Shown here piece by piece: positions 19,186-28,033 of a stretch of DNA of 46,298 nt (the first letter of the stretch is position 1; each line of letters begins with the position of its first letter). Source of the DNA: Pseudoxanthomonas sp. (GTDB taxonomy: Bacteria; Pseudomonadota; Gammaproteobacteria; Xanthomonadales; Xanthomonadaceae); assembly GCF_024710765.1 (NCBI RefSeq), contig NZ_JANJUE010000167.1, forward strand, positions 1-46,298, in the 5' to 3' direction. Below the pieces are notes generated by a model that was not told the origin of the DNA, ran no database searches, and saw only the letters and a list, made by a program, of their open reading frames with translations. A program made the translations under genes and the position numbers.

Positions 19186-20043
19186 TCAGCGGCGGCGGAA
19201 CAACAGCTTCAGCGCGACCATCGCGAAATGCGCCCAGATGGCGGCGAACACGCCAACACGAACCCCCAAGCCGCGCTGGCTGGCTTCGAACTTGCCGAAG
19301 TAGCGCCACAGGCCGCGATGCTTGTGCCACTCCACGAAGAATGGCCGCGCGCGGCTGGACACGCCGCGGATATGCACCACGCGCACGCCATTGGCAACCG
19401 CCACCCATGCGCCGGCCATGCGCGCGCGCCGGCACAGATCCAGATCCTCGGCATGCAGGCGATAGCCTTCGTCGAATCCCCCAATCCGGCGGAACAACGA
19501 ACGCGGCATCACCATCAGCGCGCCGGACAAGGCCTCCAGCGGTTGCAGCGCCTGCGTGTCGTCCACGTCCACGCCCAGGCGCGACGCCGCCCCGGGCGCG
19601 GTCAGCATGGCCGCGAAATCCGGGTCGCGACGACGCGCGGCGGTATCCCGCACCCCGGCTTCGTCCACCAGATCCGCGCCCAGCAGGGCTTCCCGGCCAG
19701 TGCCGATGGACAGATCGCGCAGGCGGGCTAGGCTGTCCGGCTGCACCTGCAGATCCGGGTTCACGAACGCCAGCCACGGCGCCGAGGAATCGTCCGCGCC
19801 CTGGTTGCAGCCGACCGAGAAGCCGGGATTGTCCGGGTTGGCGACGAAGCGGACCCGCGGGTCCGCCAGCGCATGCCGCTGGACCACCTGGAGCGTGTCA
19901 TCGCTGGAGGCATTGTCCACCACCCGGATTTCCGCGACGTCCCGCGCATCGCGCAGACGCTGGAGGCAGTCGTCGATGGTGCTCGCGCTTTCGTAGGTAA
20001 CGACGATCGCGGCGATGGCGCGCGAATCAGTCGAAGAGTTCAC
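19186..20043 (-). CDS. Glycosyltransferase family 2 (rhamnosyltransferase-like)
   Basis: A 285-aa GT-A fold enzyme. Conserved blocks: AIVVTYESASTIDDCL, VVDNASSDDT, NPGFSVGCNQGA, WLAFVNPDLQVQPDSL (nucleotide-sugar/metal site) and FDEGYRLHAEDLDLCRRARMAG (ED catalytic-base block). These are typical of WbbL/RfbF-like transferases that build O-antigen or exopolysaccharide. A C-terminal hydrophobic stretch (VGVFAAIWAHFAMVALKLLF) probably touches the membrane. The start is GTG 20043 with GGAG 7 nt upstream, overlapping the preceding gene by 17 nt. It is last in the xps run. The acceptor glycan is unknown. Confidence 0.88.
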   Translation of the reverse strand: MNSSTDSRAIAAIVVTYESASTIDDCLQRLRDARDVAEIRVVDNASSDDTLQVVQRHALADPRVRFVANPDNPGFSVGCNQGADDSSAPWLAFVNPDLQVQPDSLARLRDLSIGTGREALLGADLVDEAGVRDTAARRRDPDFAAMLTAPGAASRLGVDVDDTQALQPLEALSGALMVMPRSLFRRIGGFDEGYRLHAEDLDLCRRARMAGAWVAVANGVRVVHIRGVSSRARPFFVEWHKHRGLWRYFGKFEASQRGLGVRVGVFAAIWAHFAMVALKLLFRRR

Positions 20044-20875
20044 GTTGCGGCTCCGGCGCGCCGGCCTCCAGGTAAAGCGATGTCAGCTGTTCGCGCGGAC
20101 CACGCACGGGATCCTCCATCAGGAAGTTCGCCAACCGCGAATGCCAGGCGGGCCAGCGCGCGTTGATTGCATCCATGTCGCCATCGCCGGGCAGTCCTTC
20201 GCCGCCGCGGGCGACGAACGCGGTTTCGCACAGCGCGTTGCGCCAGCCCAGGCCGGACAGCCGCAACGAGAGATCGATCAGCGCCGCATACCACGACGCA
20301 TAGCTGCTGGCATCCAGTCCGCCCGCGCGCTTGCGTGCACTGCCCCGGATGGCCACGGCATGGGCGATGCCCGCGGGGAGTTCCGGATGCATCGGCGGCA
20401 TTGCCGCGCAGGCCTGCGCGGTGCGTTCGAAGTCCACCGGTGGCGGCGAAATCTCGCCCAGCCTGGGCCACGCGGCGGCTTCGCCCGCATTGCACCAGGG
20501 CGTGGCGGTGGCGATGGAGGCATCGCGCGCCAGGCAAGCAGCCAGTTGCTGCAGCCAGCCCGGCAGCGGCTGCGCGTCCGGCGCCAGCACCACCACGTCC
20601 GCATCGCCGCAGGCGCGCAGCATTTCCTCCAGGTGCGCGACTTCTCCGACCGGGCGCGGGCGTCGGGTGTAGTCGGCCTGCAGGCGCGTGCGCTGCAGCC
20701 AGTGCTCGATGATGGCCAGGCCACGCGGCCCGGCCTGTGCATCGTCGGCCAGCCAGATCCGCGTGCCGGCGGGCGTACCCGCATCCAGGGCCCCCAGGCA
20801 GGCATCCAGCGCGTCGTCATCCGCGCCGATGGGCAGCAGGGTGATCGGCAGCGACGACACGCTGGCGCTGGTCAT
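20027..20875 (-). CDS. Divergent glycosyltransferase-like protein downstream of xpsD
   Basis: A 282-aa protein with a weak GT2 outline: PITLLPIGADDDALDACLGAL at the N-terminus (like the GT2 start strand), ADVVVLAPDAQPLPGWLQQL resembling the family's NPD-x-x-PG block, and a C-terminal half without obvious catalytic acids or DxD. It could be a non-catalytic partner of the adjacent GT2, with which it overlaps by 17 nt. Its ATG overlaps the xpsD stop (ATGA), so its translation is coupled to the secretin gene. There is no signal peptide. The assignment rests on layout and neighbours. Confidence 0.6.
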   Translation of the reverse strand: MTSASVSSLPITLLPIGADDDALDACLGALDAGTPAGTRIWLADDAQAGPRGLAIIEHWLQRTRLQADYTRRPRPVGEVAHLEEMLRACGDADVVVLAPDAQPLPGWLQQLAACLARDASIATATPWCNAGEAAAWPRLGEISPPPVDFERTAQACAAMPPMHPELPAGIAHAVAIRGSARKRAGGLDASSYASWYAALIDLSLRLSGLGWRNALCETAFVARGGEGLPGDGDMDAINARWPAWHSRLANFLMEDPVRGPREQLTSLYLEAGAPEPQRELFD

Positions 20876-23064
20876 TTCTTCTCGGGTGCGTACAGCGGTT
20901 TCATGGAACGGAAGCGCTGGCCGTACTCGTCGGTGAGATTGCGCGCATCCTGGGGATCGCGAACGATGGTCGGGGTCAGCAGGATGATCACTTCCTGGCG
21001 GTCGGTGTCCTGCCGTTTGCTTCCGAAGAGCGCGCCGACGATGGGAAGCCTGGCCAGGCCAGGAATGCCTGACGAACCGTTGTCCACCGAATCACTGATC
21101 AGACCTGCCAACATGATGGTGTCACCGCTGCGGACGGCCGCTTCGGTCTTGAGACGGCGCGTGTTGATCGGCACGTTGCAGCCAGCACCGGTATCGTTGT
21201 TGCAATTGGATGGACGTGGGCCGGGCGAACTGACTTCCTGCACCAGATCCAGGAAGACGGTGCCGTCCTTGGTGATTCGCGGACGTACTTTGAGGATCAC
21301 GCCGGTGTCCAGGTATTGCACCTGGCTGTAGGTGTTCGCCGTCTGGTCGGGAGTGATCGAAACCGAATTTATCGGGATCTTCGTGCCGACGTTGAGCGTG
21401 GCCTCCGCGTTGTTCCGTACCAGCACAGATGGCGTCTGCAACAACTGTACGTCGGTAATTTCCTCCAGAGCTTCGACGATGGCGGCGGCGTTCCGCCCCA
21501 GGAAGGTCCAGCCAAGTCCCTGCCCGTCGCCACGGATGCTGCCGCTGATATCACCCCAGATCCGACGTCCCAATGCACTGACGAGTCCCGCTTCATCGGT
21601 GACCGCGTTCTCGAAGAACCAATTGACGCCATACTTCAGGCGACCGGTCAGGTTGACCTCCGCGACTTGCGCCTCGATGTGAACCTGGCTCGGCATGACG
21701 TCGAGGCGCTCGATCACGTCCTTGATGGATTTCCACGCGCTGGCGTTGGATCGGACAAGCAGGGTGTTGGTTTCATCCACCGCTGCGACTCCAACCCGAT
21801 CACCGTCGACCTGGAGGGTCACGGCACCGTTTCCGTCGCGACGAGGATTCAGGCTGAAGCTGCCACCACCACTGGCGCCGCCGGCCCCATTTCCCACATT
21901 GCCCAGACCCGAGTCAGTTGCCGTGCCTTGGCCCATCATGCCGCTATCACTGATGGATATCGGATCCGCGCCCGGCATCAGGGATGCGTTGCCATCTCCC
22001 CCCGTGTTCTCGCCACGATTTCCACCGCCAGAACCAAACACCTCGGACAGGCGCTGCGCGAGTTCCTTCGCCTTGATGTACTTCAATTCGTACGAATACA
22101 GCCGCGCGCCCTCGCCGGCGCTGTCGATCCGTTCCAGCCATTGCTGGATCTGATCCAGATAGGCCGGCTGCGGGGTGATCACCAGCACGGCGTTGGCGCC
22201 TTCCAGCGGCATGAAACGGAACATGCCGGCGCTGGGCGTCTTGCTGGCCTCGCCGAACACTTTCTCCAGATCCGCGACGACCTTGGTGGCCTGCCCGGTT
22301 TCCAGCGGGAACACGCCCACCGACATGCCCGACAACCAATCGACGTCGAACACTTCGACCGTGCGCAGGTAGTTCTCCAGTTCCGAGCGGGTGCCGGCCA
22401 GGGTGATCAGGTTGCGGGTCGTGTCGATGTTGACGATGGCATTGGGGCGCGCATACGGCTCGAGCACCTTCTTCATCTCGGTCGCGCCGATGAAGCGCAG
22501 CGGCACCACCCGGACTTCATAGCCACGCGCGCTGGCGGCGCCACCGGTGCGCGGGGCGACCGTGCCGACCATGGCCTGGTCGGACGGCATGATGTTGTAG
22601 CGGCCATCGCTGTAGACCATGCGCGCGTTGTTCTGCGCCAGCACCTGTTCCAGCAGGGTCATCGCCTGCGCGGGCGATACCGGCCTGGGCGTGCCCAGGG
22701 TGACCGTGCCCTGCACGCCGGGTGCGATCACGTAGTTCTGGCCGAGCATATCGCCGAGGATGGCCTTCACCACCGCGTGCACGGATTCGCCTTCGAAGTT
22801 GAAGCTGGCCGAACCCGAGCTGGCGCCGCCCAGCGATGGCATCGGCGCGGCCGCCGCGCCACGGTTGATCATCTGGCCGCTGCCGCGGCGGATCACCGGG
22901 CGTGGCCCGCTTTCGGGCTCCTCGGTCTCCGCCAGCGGCGAAATCTGGGCGGTCCCCGGAGTGGCCGGGGTATCTCCCGTGCGCCGGATGTCCGGCGTGG
23001 GCGCGGTGGCGCAACCCGCCAGCAGGCCCAGGCAAACGGAGAACAGGAATAGGCGTGACTTCAT
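20872..23064 (-). CDS. xpsD: Type II secretion outer-membrane secretin XpsD/GspD
   Basis: A 730-aa secretin forming the outer-membrane channel of the type II secretion system. The signal MKSRLFLFSVCLGLLAGC has a lipobox ending at C18, consistent with the lipid-modified XpsD of Xanthomonas. N-terminal N0-N3 domains span about residues 85-430. The secretin core follows, with VHIEAQVAEVNLTGRLKYGVNW, LLQTPSVLVRNNAEATLNVGTKIPI, GVILKVRPRIT, and VRSGDTIMLAGLISD near the C-terminus. A Gly/Asn/Ser-rich loop (about residues 345-405) interrupts N3. The gene lies 9 nt after xpsN and overlaps the next gene by 4 nt. Confidence 0.96.
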   Translation of the reverse strand: MKSRLFLFSVCLGLLAGCATAPTPDIRRTGDTPATPGTAQISPLAETEEPESGPRPVIRRGSGQMINRGAAAAPMPSLGGASSGSASFNFEGESVHAVVKAILGDMLGQNYVIAPGVQGTVTLGTPRPVSPAQAMTLLEQVLAQNNARMVYSDGRYNIMPSDQAMVGTVAPRTGGAASARGYEVRVVPLRFIGATEMKKVLEPYARPNAIVNIDTTRNLITLAGTRSELENYLRTVEVFDVDWLSGMSVGVFPLETGQATKVVADLEKVFGEASKTPSAGMFRFMPLEGANAVLVITPQPAYLDQIQQWLERIDSAGEGARLYSYELKYIKAKELAQRLSEVFGSGGGNRGENTGGDGNASLMPGADPISISDSGMMGQGTATDSGLGNVGNGAGGASGGGSFSLNPRRDGNGAVTLQVDGDRVGVAAVDETNTLLVRSNASAWKSIKDVIERLDVMPSQVHIEAQVAEVNLTGRLKYGVNWFFENAVTDEAGLVSALGRRIWGDISGSIRGDGQGLGWTFLGRNAAAIVEALEEITDVQLLQTPSVLVRNNAEATLNVGTKIPINSVSITPDQTANTYSQVQYLDTGVILKVRPRITKDGTVFLDLVQEVSSPGPRPSNCNNDTGAGCNVPINTRRLKTEAAVRSGDTIMLAGLISDSVDNGSSGIPGLARLPIVGALFGSKRQDTDRQEVIILLTPTIVRDPQDARNLTDEYGQRFRSMKPLYAPEKK

Positions 23065-23073
23065 GCCGGCACT

Positions 23074-23865
23074 CTACTGATTCGGATTGGGTGGTGGGGC
23101 GGGCGGGGGAACCGCCTGACCCTGCTGCTGGCGCATCTGCGCGCGGCGCGCCTCGATGCGTTTGCGGATCGCTTCCATCTGCTGTTCGGTGGTCATGGCC
23201 GGCTGTTCGGCCGGCTCCGCGGCGGGATTGGCCGGCGGCACCGGCATCACCGCCGTGCCGGTATTCGGTGCCGGCTGCGGCGGCGCGTTGCCACCGGTGG
23301 ACTGCGGCACGGGGACCGGCGCGGCGATCGGCGGTGGCCTTCCCGACAGGCTGGGCGGTTGCCCGCCGGCGCCATCGAACACCCGCAGTTCCAGGGTTCG
23401 CCGGCCTTCCGGGCCCTCGAACACCGCCGCGCGCGGCTGCAGGTCCACCAGCGTCCACTGCGGCGCCGCGCTGGCCGCTTCGCCCTGCTTGATCCTCACG
23501 CCCTCGCCGCCCTGGCTCGGTTGCAGGATCGCCATGCGGAAGGCCGGCGTGATCAACACGCTGGTCAGCACGTAGTCGAAACTCGGCGCCTGCGCTTCGG
23601 CTTCATTGGTCAGGTAGAACGGTTGCGGCCGGCGGCCTTCATAGAACGGTGGGCGCGCGGTCAGTTCGGAATACTGCGCCAGTGGCCCCAGCCGTTCCGG
23701 CGCGGGCCTTGGCAGTGCCGGCAGGCGCGGCGCGCTGCCCGGATCGTCCGCGAGCGGCGTGATGCGGCCGCCCAGGCCGGCCAAGGCGAGAATCGCCACC
23801 AGCACCGCCCAGCCGGCGACCGTGCCCAGCAGCAGCGTGCGCGGTCCGAGCGAATCAACGCGCAT
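23074..23865 (-). CDS. xpsN: Type II secretion protein XpsN (GspC/N-like)
   Basis: A 263-aa bitopic inner-membrane protein: a short cytoplasmic start, TM segment [23 protein letters not shown] (about residues 10-33), a periplasmic HR-like domain (SELTARPPFYEGRRP, YVLTSVLITPAFRMAILQ), then a Pro-rich tail and a charged coiled stretch (QQMEAIRKRIEARRAQMRQQQ). The position between xpsM and xpsD is that of xpsN in Xanthomonas, whose product forms a complex with XpsL and XpsM and links the inner-membrane platform to the secretin. It overlaps xpsM by 11 nt. Confidence 0.88.
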   Translation of the reverse strand: MRVDSLGPRTLLLGTVAGWAVLVAILALAGLGGRITPLADDPGSAPRLPALPRPAPERLGPLAQYSELTARPPFYEGRRPQPFYLTNEAEAQAPSFDYVLTSVLITPAFRMAILQPSQGGEGVRIKQGEAASAAPQWTLVDLQPRAAVFEGPEGRRTLELRVFDGAGGQPPSLSGRPPPIAAPVPVPQSTGGNAPPQPAPNTGTAVMPVPPANPAAEPAEQPAMTTEQQMEAIRKRIEARRAQMRQQQGQAVPPPAPPPNPNQ

Positions 23866-24508
23866 CGCCGCCCTCCGGCATCGTCATCGCCGCGGGTGCG
23901 GCCGGGGCCGCGGGCGCGACCGTCCCGGGCTTCAGGTAGCCATACAGATCGAAGGTGACGTCCAGTCCGCCCGTGCCACCTTCCGGTGCCATGTACGCGT
24001 AGTTGCTGGAGAGGACGTTGAGGTTGTCCACGAACAGGCGCGGGCTGCCGGATTCCAATGCATGCAGCACCGCGGCCAGTTCCGGCGTGCCGCAACGCAG
24101 GCGCACCTGCACCGCCACCCGGGCGAAGCGTTCGCCGGCGGCCTGCGGCAACGGTGACTGGTTGGCGATGCCGCAGCTGCGGTTGCCGGGACTGGCTTCC
24201 TTGACCACCGCTTCCAGCCGCTGGACCAGTCCGGCGGTGGCCAGTTCGGTGCTGGCTTCGCCGAGGAAACCGGGACGCTGCGCCTGCAGGGCCAGCGCCG
24301 CGGCGAGTTGTTTTTCCACCGCCGGCGCCTGCTGCAATTGCGTGCGCACGCGCAGTTCGCGCTCGCGCAGACCCTCGATGCGTTCATTCACCTCCAGCAT
24401 CGGCTGGGTCCACCAGGGATGCACCAGGGCCAGATAGCCCAGCGACAGGAACGCCGCCAGCAGCCCCAGCGCCAACCAGCGATCACGATCAGTCAGCGCG
24501 CTTGCCAT
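23855..24508 (-). CDS. xpsM: Type II secretion protein XpsM (GspM)
   Basis: A 217-aa inner-membrane assembly-platform component. A single TM (WLALGLLAAFLSLGYLAL, about residues 11-28) is followed by a coiled coil (LEVNERIEGLRERELRVRTQLQ) and a periplasmic ferredoxin-like domain. Two Cys residues (RSCG and RLRCG) could form a disulfide. A Pro/Ala tail ends the protein. ATG 24508 is selected for its GGAGAT Shine-Dalgarno and the TM immediately after; it overlaps xpsL by 20 nt. Confidence 0.88.
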   Translation of the reverse strand: MASALTDRDRWLALGLLAAFLSLGYLALVHPWWTQPMLEVNERIEGLRERELRVRTQLQQAPAVEKQLAAALALQAQRPGFLGEASTELATAGLVQRLEAVVKEASPGNRSCGIANQSPLPQAAGERFARVAVQVRLRCGTPELAAVLHALESGSPRLFVDNLNVLSSNYAYMAPEGGTGGLDVTFDLYGYLKPGTVAPAAPAAPAAMTMPEGGDAR

Positions 24509-25628
24509 TCTGATCTCCGGTGCCGGGGGTGGGGGGAGCCGCGCCACCGACCAGTTGCGCGGTGAGGGTGAAGCGATCGCGGCGACGGGCCTGGTCCGGC
24601 TGCAATGCGCCGCTCAACGCGGGTGAGCGCCACAGCGGCGAACCCTGCAGCTTGGCGACCAGCGAGGAGGCTTCCTGGCTGAGGCCGATCACGACCAGCC
24701 GATCGCCTTCGATCGACATCTTTTCCAGGTAGGTGCCGTCCGGCAGGCGGCGACTCAGTTCGTCGAGCACCTCGACCGCGGTCGGGCGCTGCGCGCGCGC
24801 GCGTTCCAGCGCGTTCATGCCTTCGACCAGATCCACCAGTTGCTGGCGCTGCGCGGCGACCCGGCGCGCCTGTTCGGTCCGGGTCCGCAGCGAAGCCTCG
24901 AATGCATCGGCCGCGGCGCGTCGGTTGTCCAGTGTGGTCCACGCGGCGAACACCACCGCCAGCAGGGCCAGCGAGCCCAAGGCAAGATGCCAGCCGCGCA
25001 TCGGCGCCTGCCGCACCCGGCGTTCGGCGGGCGCCAGCAGGTTCACGCCCAGCGGCCGTTCCTGCGGACCGGCCACGTCCACGCCGCCCAGTTCGCCGGC
25101 CAGGCTTCCCAGTGGCGCCAGCGCGGCGTCGAAGCGTTGCCGTGGAATCACCACCAGGTCGACTTCCAGTTGGCCGTCCTCGCGGCGCTGGCGCAGGTTG
25201 GCGTCATGGCAGACATCGGCGGCGGCGAAGGGTGTCTGCCGGTCGATCTCGAACCGCACCACGTCGCGCAAGCGATCCGCCGCCGCCGCGGGCAGCACCA
25301 GCGACCTGCGCAGGACCGCGTCGGCCGGCAACAACAGCCAGCGCGGCAATCCGGCCATGCGCTTGCCGAGCAGGCCATCCAGATCGCCGGCTTCCAGCGG
25401 CAGGGGCAGGCGCGCGAGTTCGCGCACGCCTTCGGTGCTCTGCCAGGCCAGCGACAGGTGTTCGTCCTGCAGGCTCAGCAGCAGGCGATCCTGGGTGAGT
25501 CCCAGCAGCGAGCGCCAGCGGTGCGGCAGCCAGCTGGCCAGCGCCCTGCCCCACCATTCGAACAGCCCCCCCGCTCCCGGCAACAGGCGCGCGCGCAGGC
25601 TGTCCATGCTGTCGCGGATCGTGCTCAT
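24489..25628 (-). CDS. xpsL: Type II secretion protein XpsL (GspL)
   Basis: A 379-aa protein: a cytoplasmic actin-like N-terminal domain that binds the XpsE ATPase, then one TM (LALGSLALLAVVFAAWTTL, about residues 230-248), a coiled-coil stretch and a small periplasmic domain (EVLDELSRRLPDGTYLEKMSIEGDRLVVIGLS) of the PilN/GspL type. The start ATG 25628 overlaps the xpsK stop (ATGA). Length is normal for the Xanthomonas form. Confidence 0.9.
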   Translation of the reverse strand: MSTIRDSMDSLRARLLPGAGGLFEWWGRALASWLPHRWRSLLGLTQDRLLLSLQDEHLSLAWQSTEGVRELARLPLPLEAGDLDGLLGKRMAGLPRWLLLPADAVLRRSLVLPAAAADRLRDVVRFEIDRQTPFAAADVCHDANLRQRREDGQLEVDLVVIPRQRFDAALAPLGSLAGELGGVDVAGPQERPLGVNLLAPAERRVRQAPMRGWHLALGSLALLAVVFAAWTTLDNRRAAADAFEASLRTRTEQARRVAAQRQQLVDLVEGMNALERARAQRPTAVEVLDELSRRLPDGTYLEKMSIEGDRLVVIGLSQEASSLVAKLQGSPLWRSPALSGALQPDQARRRDRFTLTAQLVGGAAPPTPGTGDQNGKRAD

Positions 25629-26473
25629 GGCGGTGCAGTTCCCTCTTCCCAGCGCAAAACGGTGTACGCCATCCCCGGTACGGGGCCGCCGCCGGCCCGT
25701 ATCACCGCGCGCAACGTCGCCTCCCGCCCATCGCGAAGCTTCGCGTGGCTCTCGATACTATACGTGCCGCTCCCGCCGCCGACGAGTTGCCCCCCCGCCT
25801 GGTCCGGCGGCAGTTCGCGCTGCGCGAGGATGCGCTCGGCATCCAGGCCCATCGCCACCAGCACCGGCCCGGGCGCGTAATTGGCGTCCGGCAGGGTACG
25901 CCCGGAGTACAGGGTCAGGTACGGCGCCACGCGGTCATAGAATTCCGGCGTCATGCCCAATACCTGTTGCAGTTCCGCGACACTCTCGAACGGGGCGTCC
26001 TTGGCGCCATATTCGAGTCCGGCGGCGGCGTAGTCCGGATCCTCGGCCCCGCCCCGGGGCTGGGAGAGTGAATCGGCATCCCGCCAGTCGAGGATGGCCG
26101 CGGCCAGGCCGGGCGCGGTTTCCTCCGGTACGCCGCGTACCCGCAGCAATTGTTCCAGCAGGCGGGCATCGGCCTGATTGAGATCGACCTTGCCGCTTTC
26201 GTCGACCGCGCGGATCCGCAGCGGGCTGCCGGCGAACATCCAGTCATAGGCACGTCCGTCGGGGAGCCAGCGGGTCCTCTGCTGCGGGTCGGCGATGCGT
26301 ACCAACGCGTAGTCGATGCCGGCGCGGGCGCGCTCGCGCGCCACCGCGCCGTCGCGCACGATCTGGCCCTGCAGCGATTCCATCCGCGCGGTCACCGCGA
26401 ACGCGCCGATCAGCGCCGCCAGCAGCGCGGTCAGCCACAACACCAGCAACAGGGCCGCGCCACGCGCACGCAT
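25625..26473 (-). CDS. xpsK: Type II secretion minor pseudopilin XpsK (GspK)
   Basis: A 282-aa tip pseudopilin. The leader MRARG is followed by AALLLVLWLTALLAALIGAF, a prepilin-type segment without the usual Glu+5, which is characteristic of GspK. The large globular domain has GKVDLNQADARLLEQLLRVRGV (a helix-hairpin-helix-like block) and ILDWRDADSLSQPRGGAEDPDY, a GspK landmark. ATG 26473 overlaps the xpsJ stop by one base (TGATG). The family caps the pseudopilus with GspI and GspJ. Confidence 0.92.
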   Translation of the reverse strand: MRARGAALLLVLWLTALLAALIGAFAVTARMESLQGQIVRDGAVARERARAGIDYALVRIADPQQRTRWLPDGRAYDWMFAGSPLRIRAVDESGKVDLNQADARLLEQLLRVRGVPEETAPGLAAAILDWRDADSLSQPRGGAEDPDYAAAGLEYGAKDAPFESVAELQQVLGMTPEFYDRVAPYLTLYSGRTLPDANYAPGPVLVAMGLDAERILAQRELPPDQAGGQLVGGGSGTYSIESHAKLRDGREATLRAVIRAGGGPVPGMAYTVLRWEEGTAPP

Positions 26474-27117
26474 CACAGGCCTCCCGGCGGCTGCGCGCCA
26501 CCGCCTGCGCCGCCCTCGCTGTGCAGCAGGGTGACGATCAGCTCCGGCCAGCGCGCGCCGGTTTCGGTTTCGACGTCCACCGCCACCTGCAGCGGCAGGA
26601 TCTCCGCGGTGCGCCAGGCGTCCTGCCACGGACCGGGTTGTCCCTTCTCGTCCAGCCCGCGATAGCGGAAACGCACCTCGCGCAGGCGGTCGGCCAGTTG
26701 CTCCGGAGCAATGCCATCGGGTCCCTCGACCGCCTGGCCGGCCTGCACCACGGAGAAACGCGCCATCAGTCGTCCCCGGTCATCGAAGGCCAGGTCGTAC
26801 AGATGCGGACCGCCGCGGCCCAGGTAATTGGGCAGATCGGCGACGAAACGGATCCGCTTCGCTTCACCGAGGAAACGCGACTGGCGGAAGGTGGAAGGAT
26901 CGGTGGCGAACACCACCGGCAATGCGGTGCTGATGCGCTGGCGCAGGAAACCTTCCACCGCGCGCGCGCGCTCGTTGCGCTGGGCGCGGATCTCGCCGCG
27001 TTCCACCATCGTGGTGGCCGCGCGCACGGTGGCGAACGCCAGCGCGAGGCCGGCCGACAGCAGCACCAGCGCCAGCAGCATCTCCAGCAAGGTGAAGCCG
27101 CGCGCGCGCCGGTTCAC
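26473..27117 (-). CDS. xpsJ: Type II secretion minor pseudopilin XpsJ (GspJ)
   Basis: A 214-aa minor pseudopilin. The prepilin leader VNRRARG is followed by FTLLEMLLALVLLSAGLALA with Glu+5. The C-terminal domain includes FRYRGLDEKGQPGPWQDAW and LPLQVAVDVETETGARWPELIV, typical of GspJ. The start is GTG 27117, overlapping the xpsI stop (GTGA). It should associate with XpsI and XpsK at the pseudopilus tip. Confidence 0.92.
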   Translation of the reverse strand: MNRRARGFTLLEMLLALVLLSAGLALAFATVRAATTMVERGEIRAQRNERARAVEGFLRQRISTALPVVFATDPSTFRQSRFLGEAKRIRFVADLPNYLGRGGPHLYDLAFDDRGRLMARFSVVQAGQAVEGPDGIAPEQLADRLREVRFRYRGLDEKGQPGPWQDAWRTAEILPLQVAVDVETETGARWPELIVTLLHSEGGAGGGAQPPGGL

Positions 27118-27536
27118 TGCACGCTCCGTCCGCGGTTGGGATCCGGCGGCACCAGGCGCAGCGTGTCCCACACGATCCGCTCGCGGGCACCGTCACCCCA
27201 GCGGGTGGTCAGCCGCAACTGCATCAGTTCCGGCGTGGAAAGATCCTGGACCGGCGTCTCCCGCTTCGCGGGATCCTCGTAGGGAACGATCTCCAGGTCC
27301 CAATGGTAGCGGCCACGTTCGAATTCGCCCTGGCGCCGGCCGGGCTGCAGGAATTCACCCACGCCGATCTGCGCCAGCAGCGACTGCGCATGCAGCGACG
27401 CGCGGGTGGCGTCGTCGGCGGCCCGGATCTGGCGGGTGGCGCCGGACAGGGATCCCAGCAGCAGGGTCAGCGCCAGCGCCAGCAACGCGAACGCGACGAT
27501 CACCTCCAGCAGGGTGAAGCCATGCGGCCGCTTCAT
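27114..27536 (-). CDS. xpsI: Type II secretion minor pseudopilin XpsI (GspI)
   Basis: A 140-aa minor pseudopilin. Leader MKRPHG, then FTLLEVIVAFALLALALTLLLG with Glu+5. The soluble part (YHWDLEIVPYEDP...LMQLRLTTRWGDG) is GspI-like and of normal size. ATG 27536 overlaps the xpsH stop (ATGA). Confidence 0.9.
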   Translation of the reverse strand: MKRPHGFTLLEVIVAFALLALALTLLLGSLSGATRQIRAADDATRASLHAQSLLAQIGVGEFLQPGRRQGEFERGRYHWDLEIVPYEDPAKRETPVQDLSTPELMQLRLTTRWGDGARERIVWDTLRLVPPDPNRGRSVQ

Positions 27537-28018
27537 GTTCCGCCGCCTCCGCGGACCACCTGGACCTCGCCGGTCAGCCAGGCCACGTCGACATGCCAGA
27601 CCGCGCGACCGCCGCTGAGGCGGATTTGCCCGCCGCTGGAACCACCGTCATGGAAGAACATGATCGCGCCCACGCCCGGCGCCGGCTGCGCCTGGCGCGC
27701 GCCGATGAAGGCGATGCGCAGTGAATCCGGCACGCTGCCGCGGTGCTGGTTGGGCGCCTGCCAGCGATGCGTGGCCGGATCGATGACGAAGCGCTGCGGC
27801 TTGCCGGTCGCCATCGCCTGGGCGCGGGTGTAGCGCAGCTGCGCGGCGATCTCGCGCGCCTCCGAACGCAGGCGCATGCCTTCCAGTCCGCCGGTCAGCA
27901 CCATCGCCGCGAGGGTGCCGGCGATGGCGACCAGCATTACCACCAACAGCATTTCCAGCAGCGAAACGCCGCGGGCGTGGCGCGGCGTGCGGAAGGAAGG
28001 GCGAAGACCGCCGCGCAT
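27533..28018 (-). CDS. xpsH: Type II secretion minor pseudopilin XpsH (GspH)
   Basis: A 161-aa minor pseudopilin. Basic leader ending HARG, then VSLLEMLLVVMLVAIAGTLAAM with Glu+5, and AREIAAQLRYTRAQAMATGKPQRFVIDP, typical of GspH. The C-terminal half forms the predicted beta domain (MFFHDGGSSGGQIRLSGG). It lies 15 nt after xpsG and overlaps xpsI by 4 nt. Confidence 0.9.
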   Translation of the reverse strand: MRGGLRPSFRTPRHARGVSLLEMLLVVMLVAIAGTLAAMVLTGGLEGMRLRSEAREIAAQLRYTRAQAMATGKPQRFVIDPATHRWQAPNQHRGSVPDSLRIAFIGARQAQPAPGVGAIMFFHDGGSSGGQIRLSGGRAVWHVDVAWLTGEVQVVRGGGGT

Positions 28019-28033
28019 CGCGCCGTATCCGGC

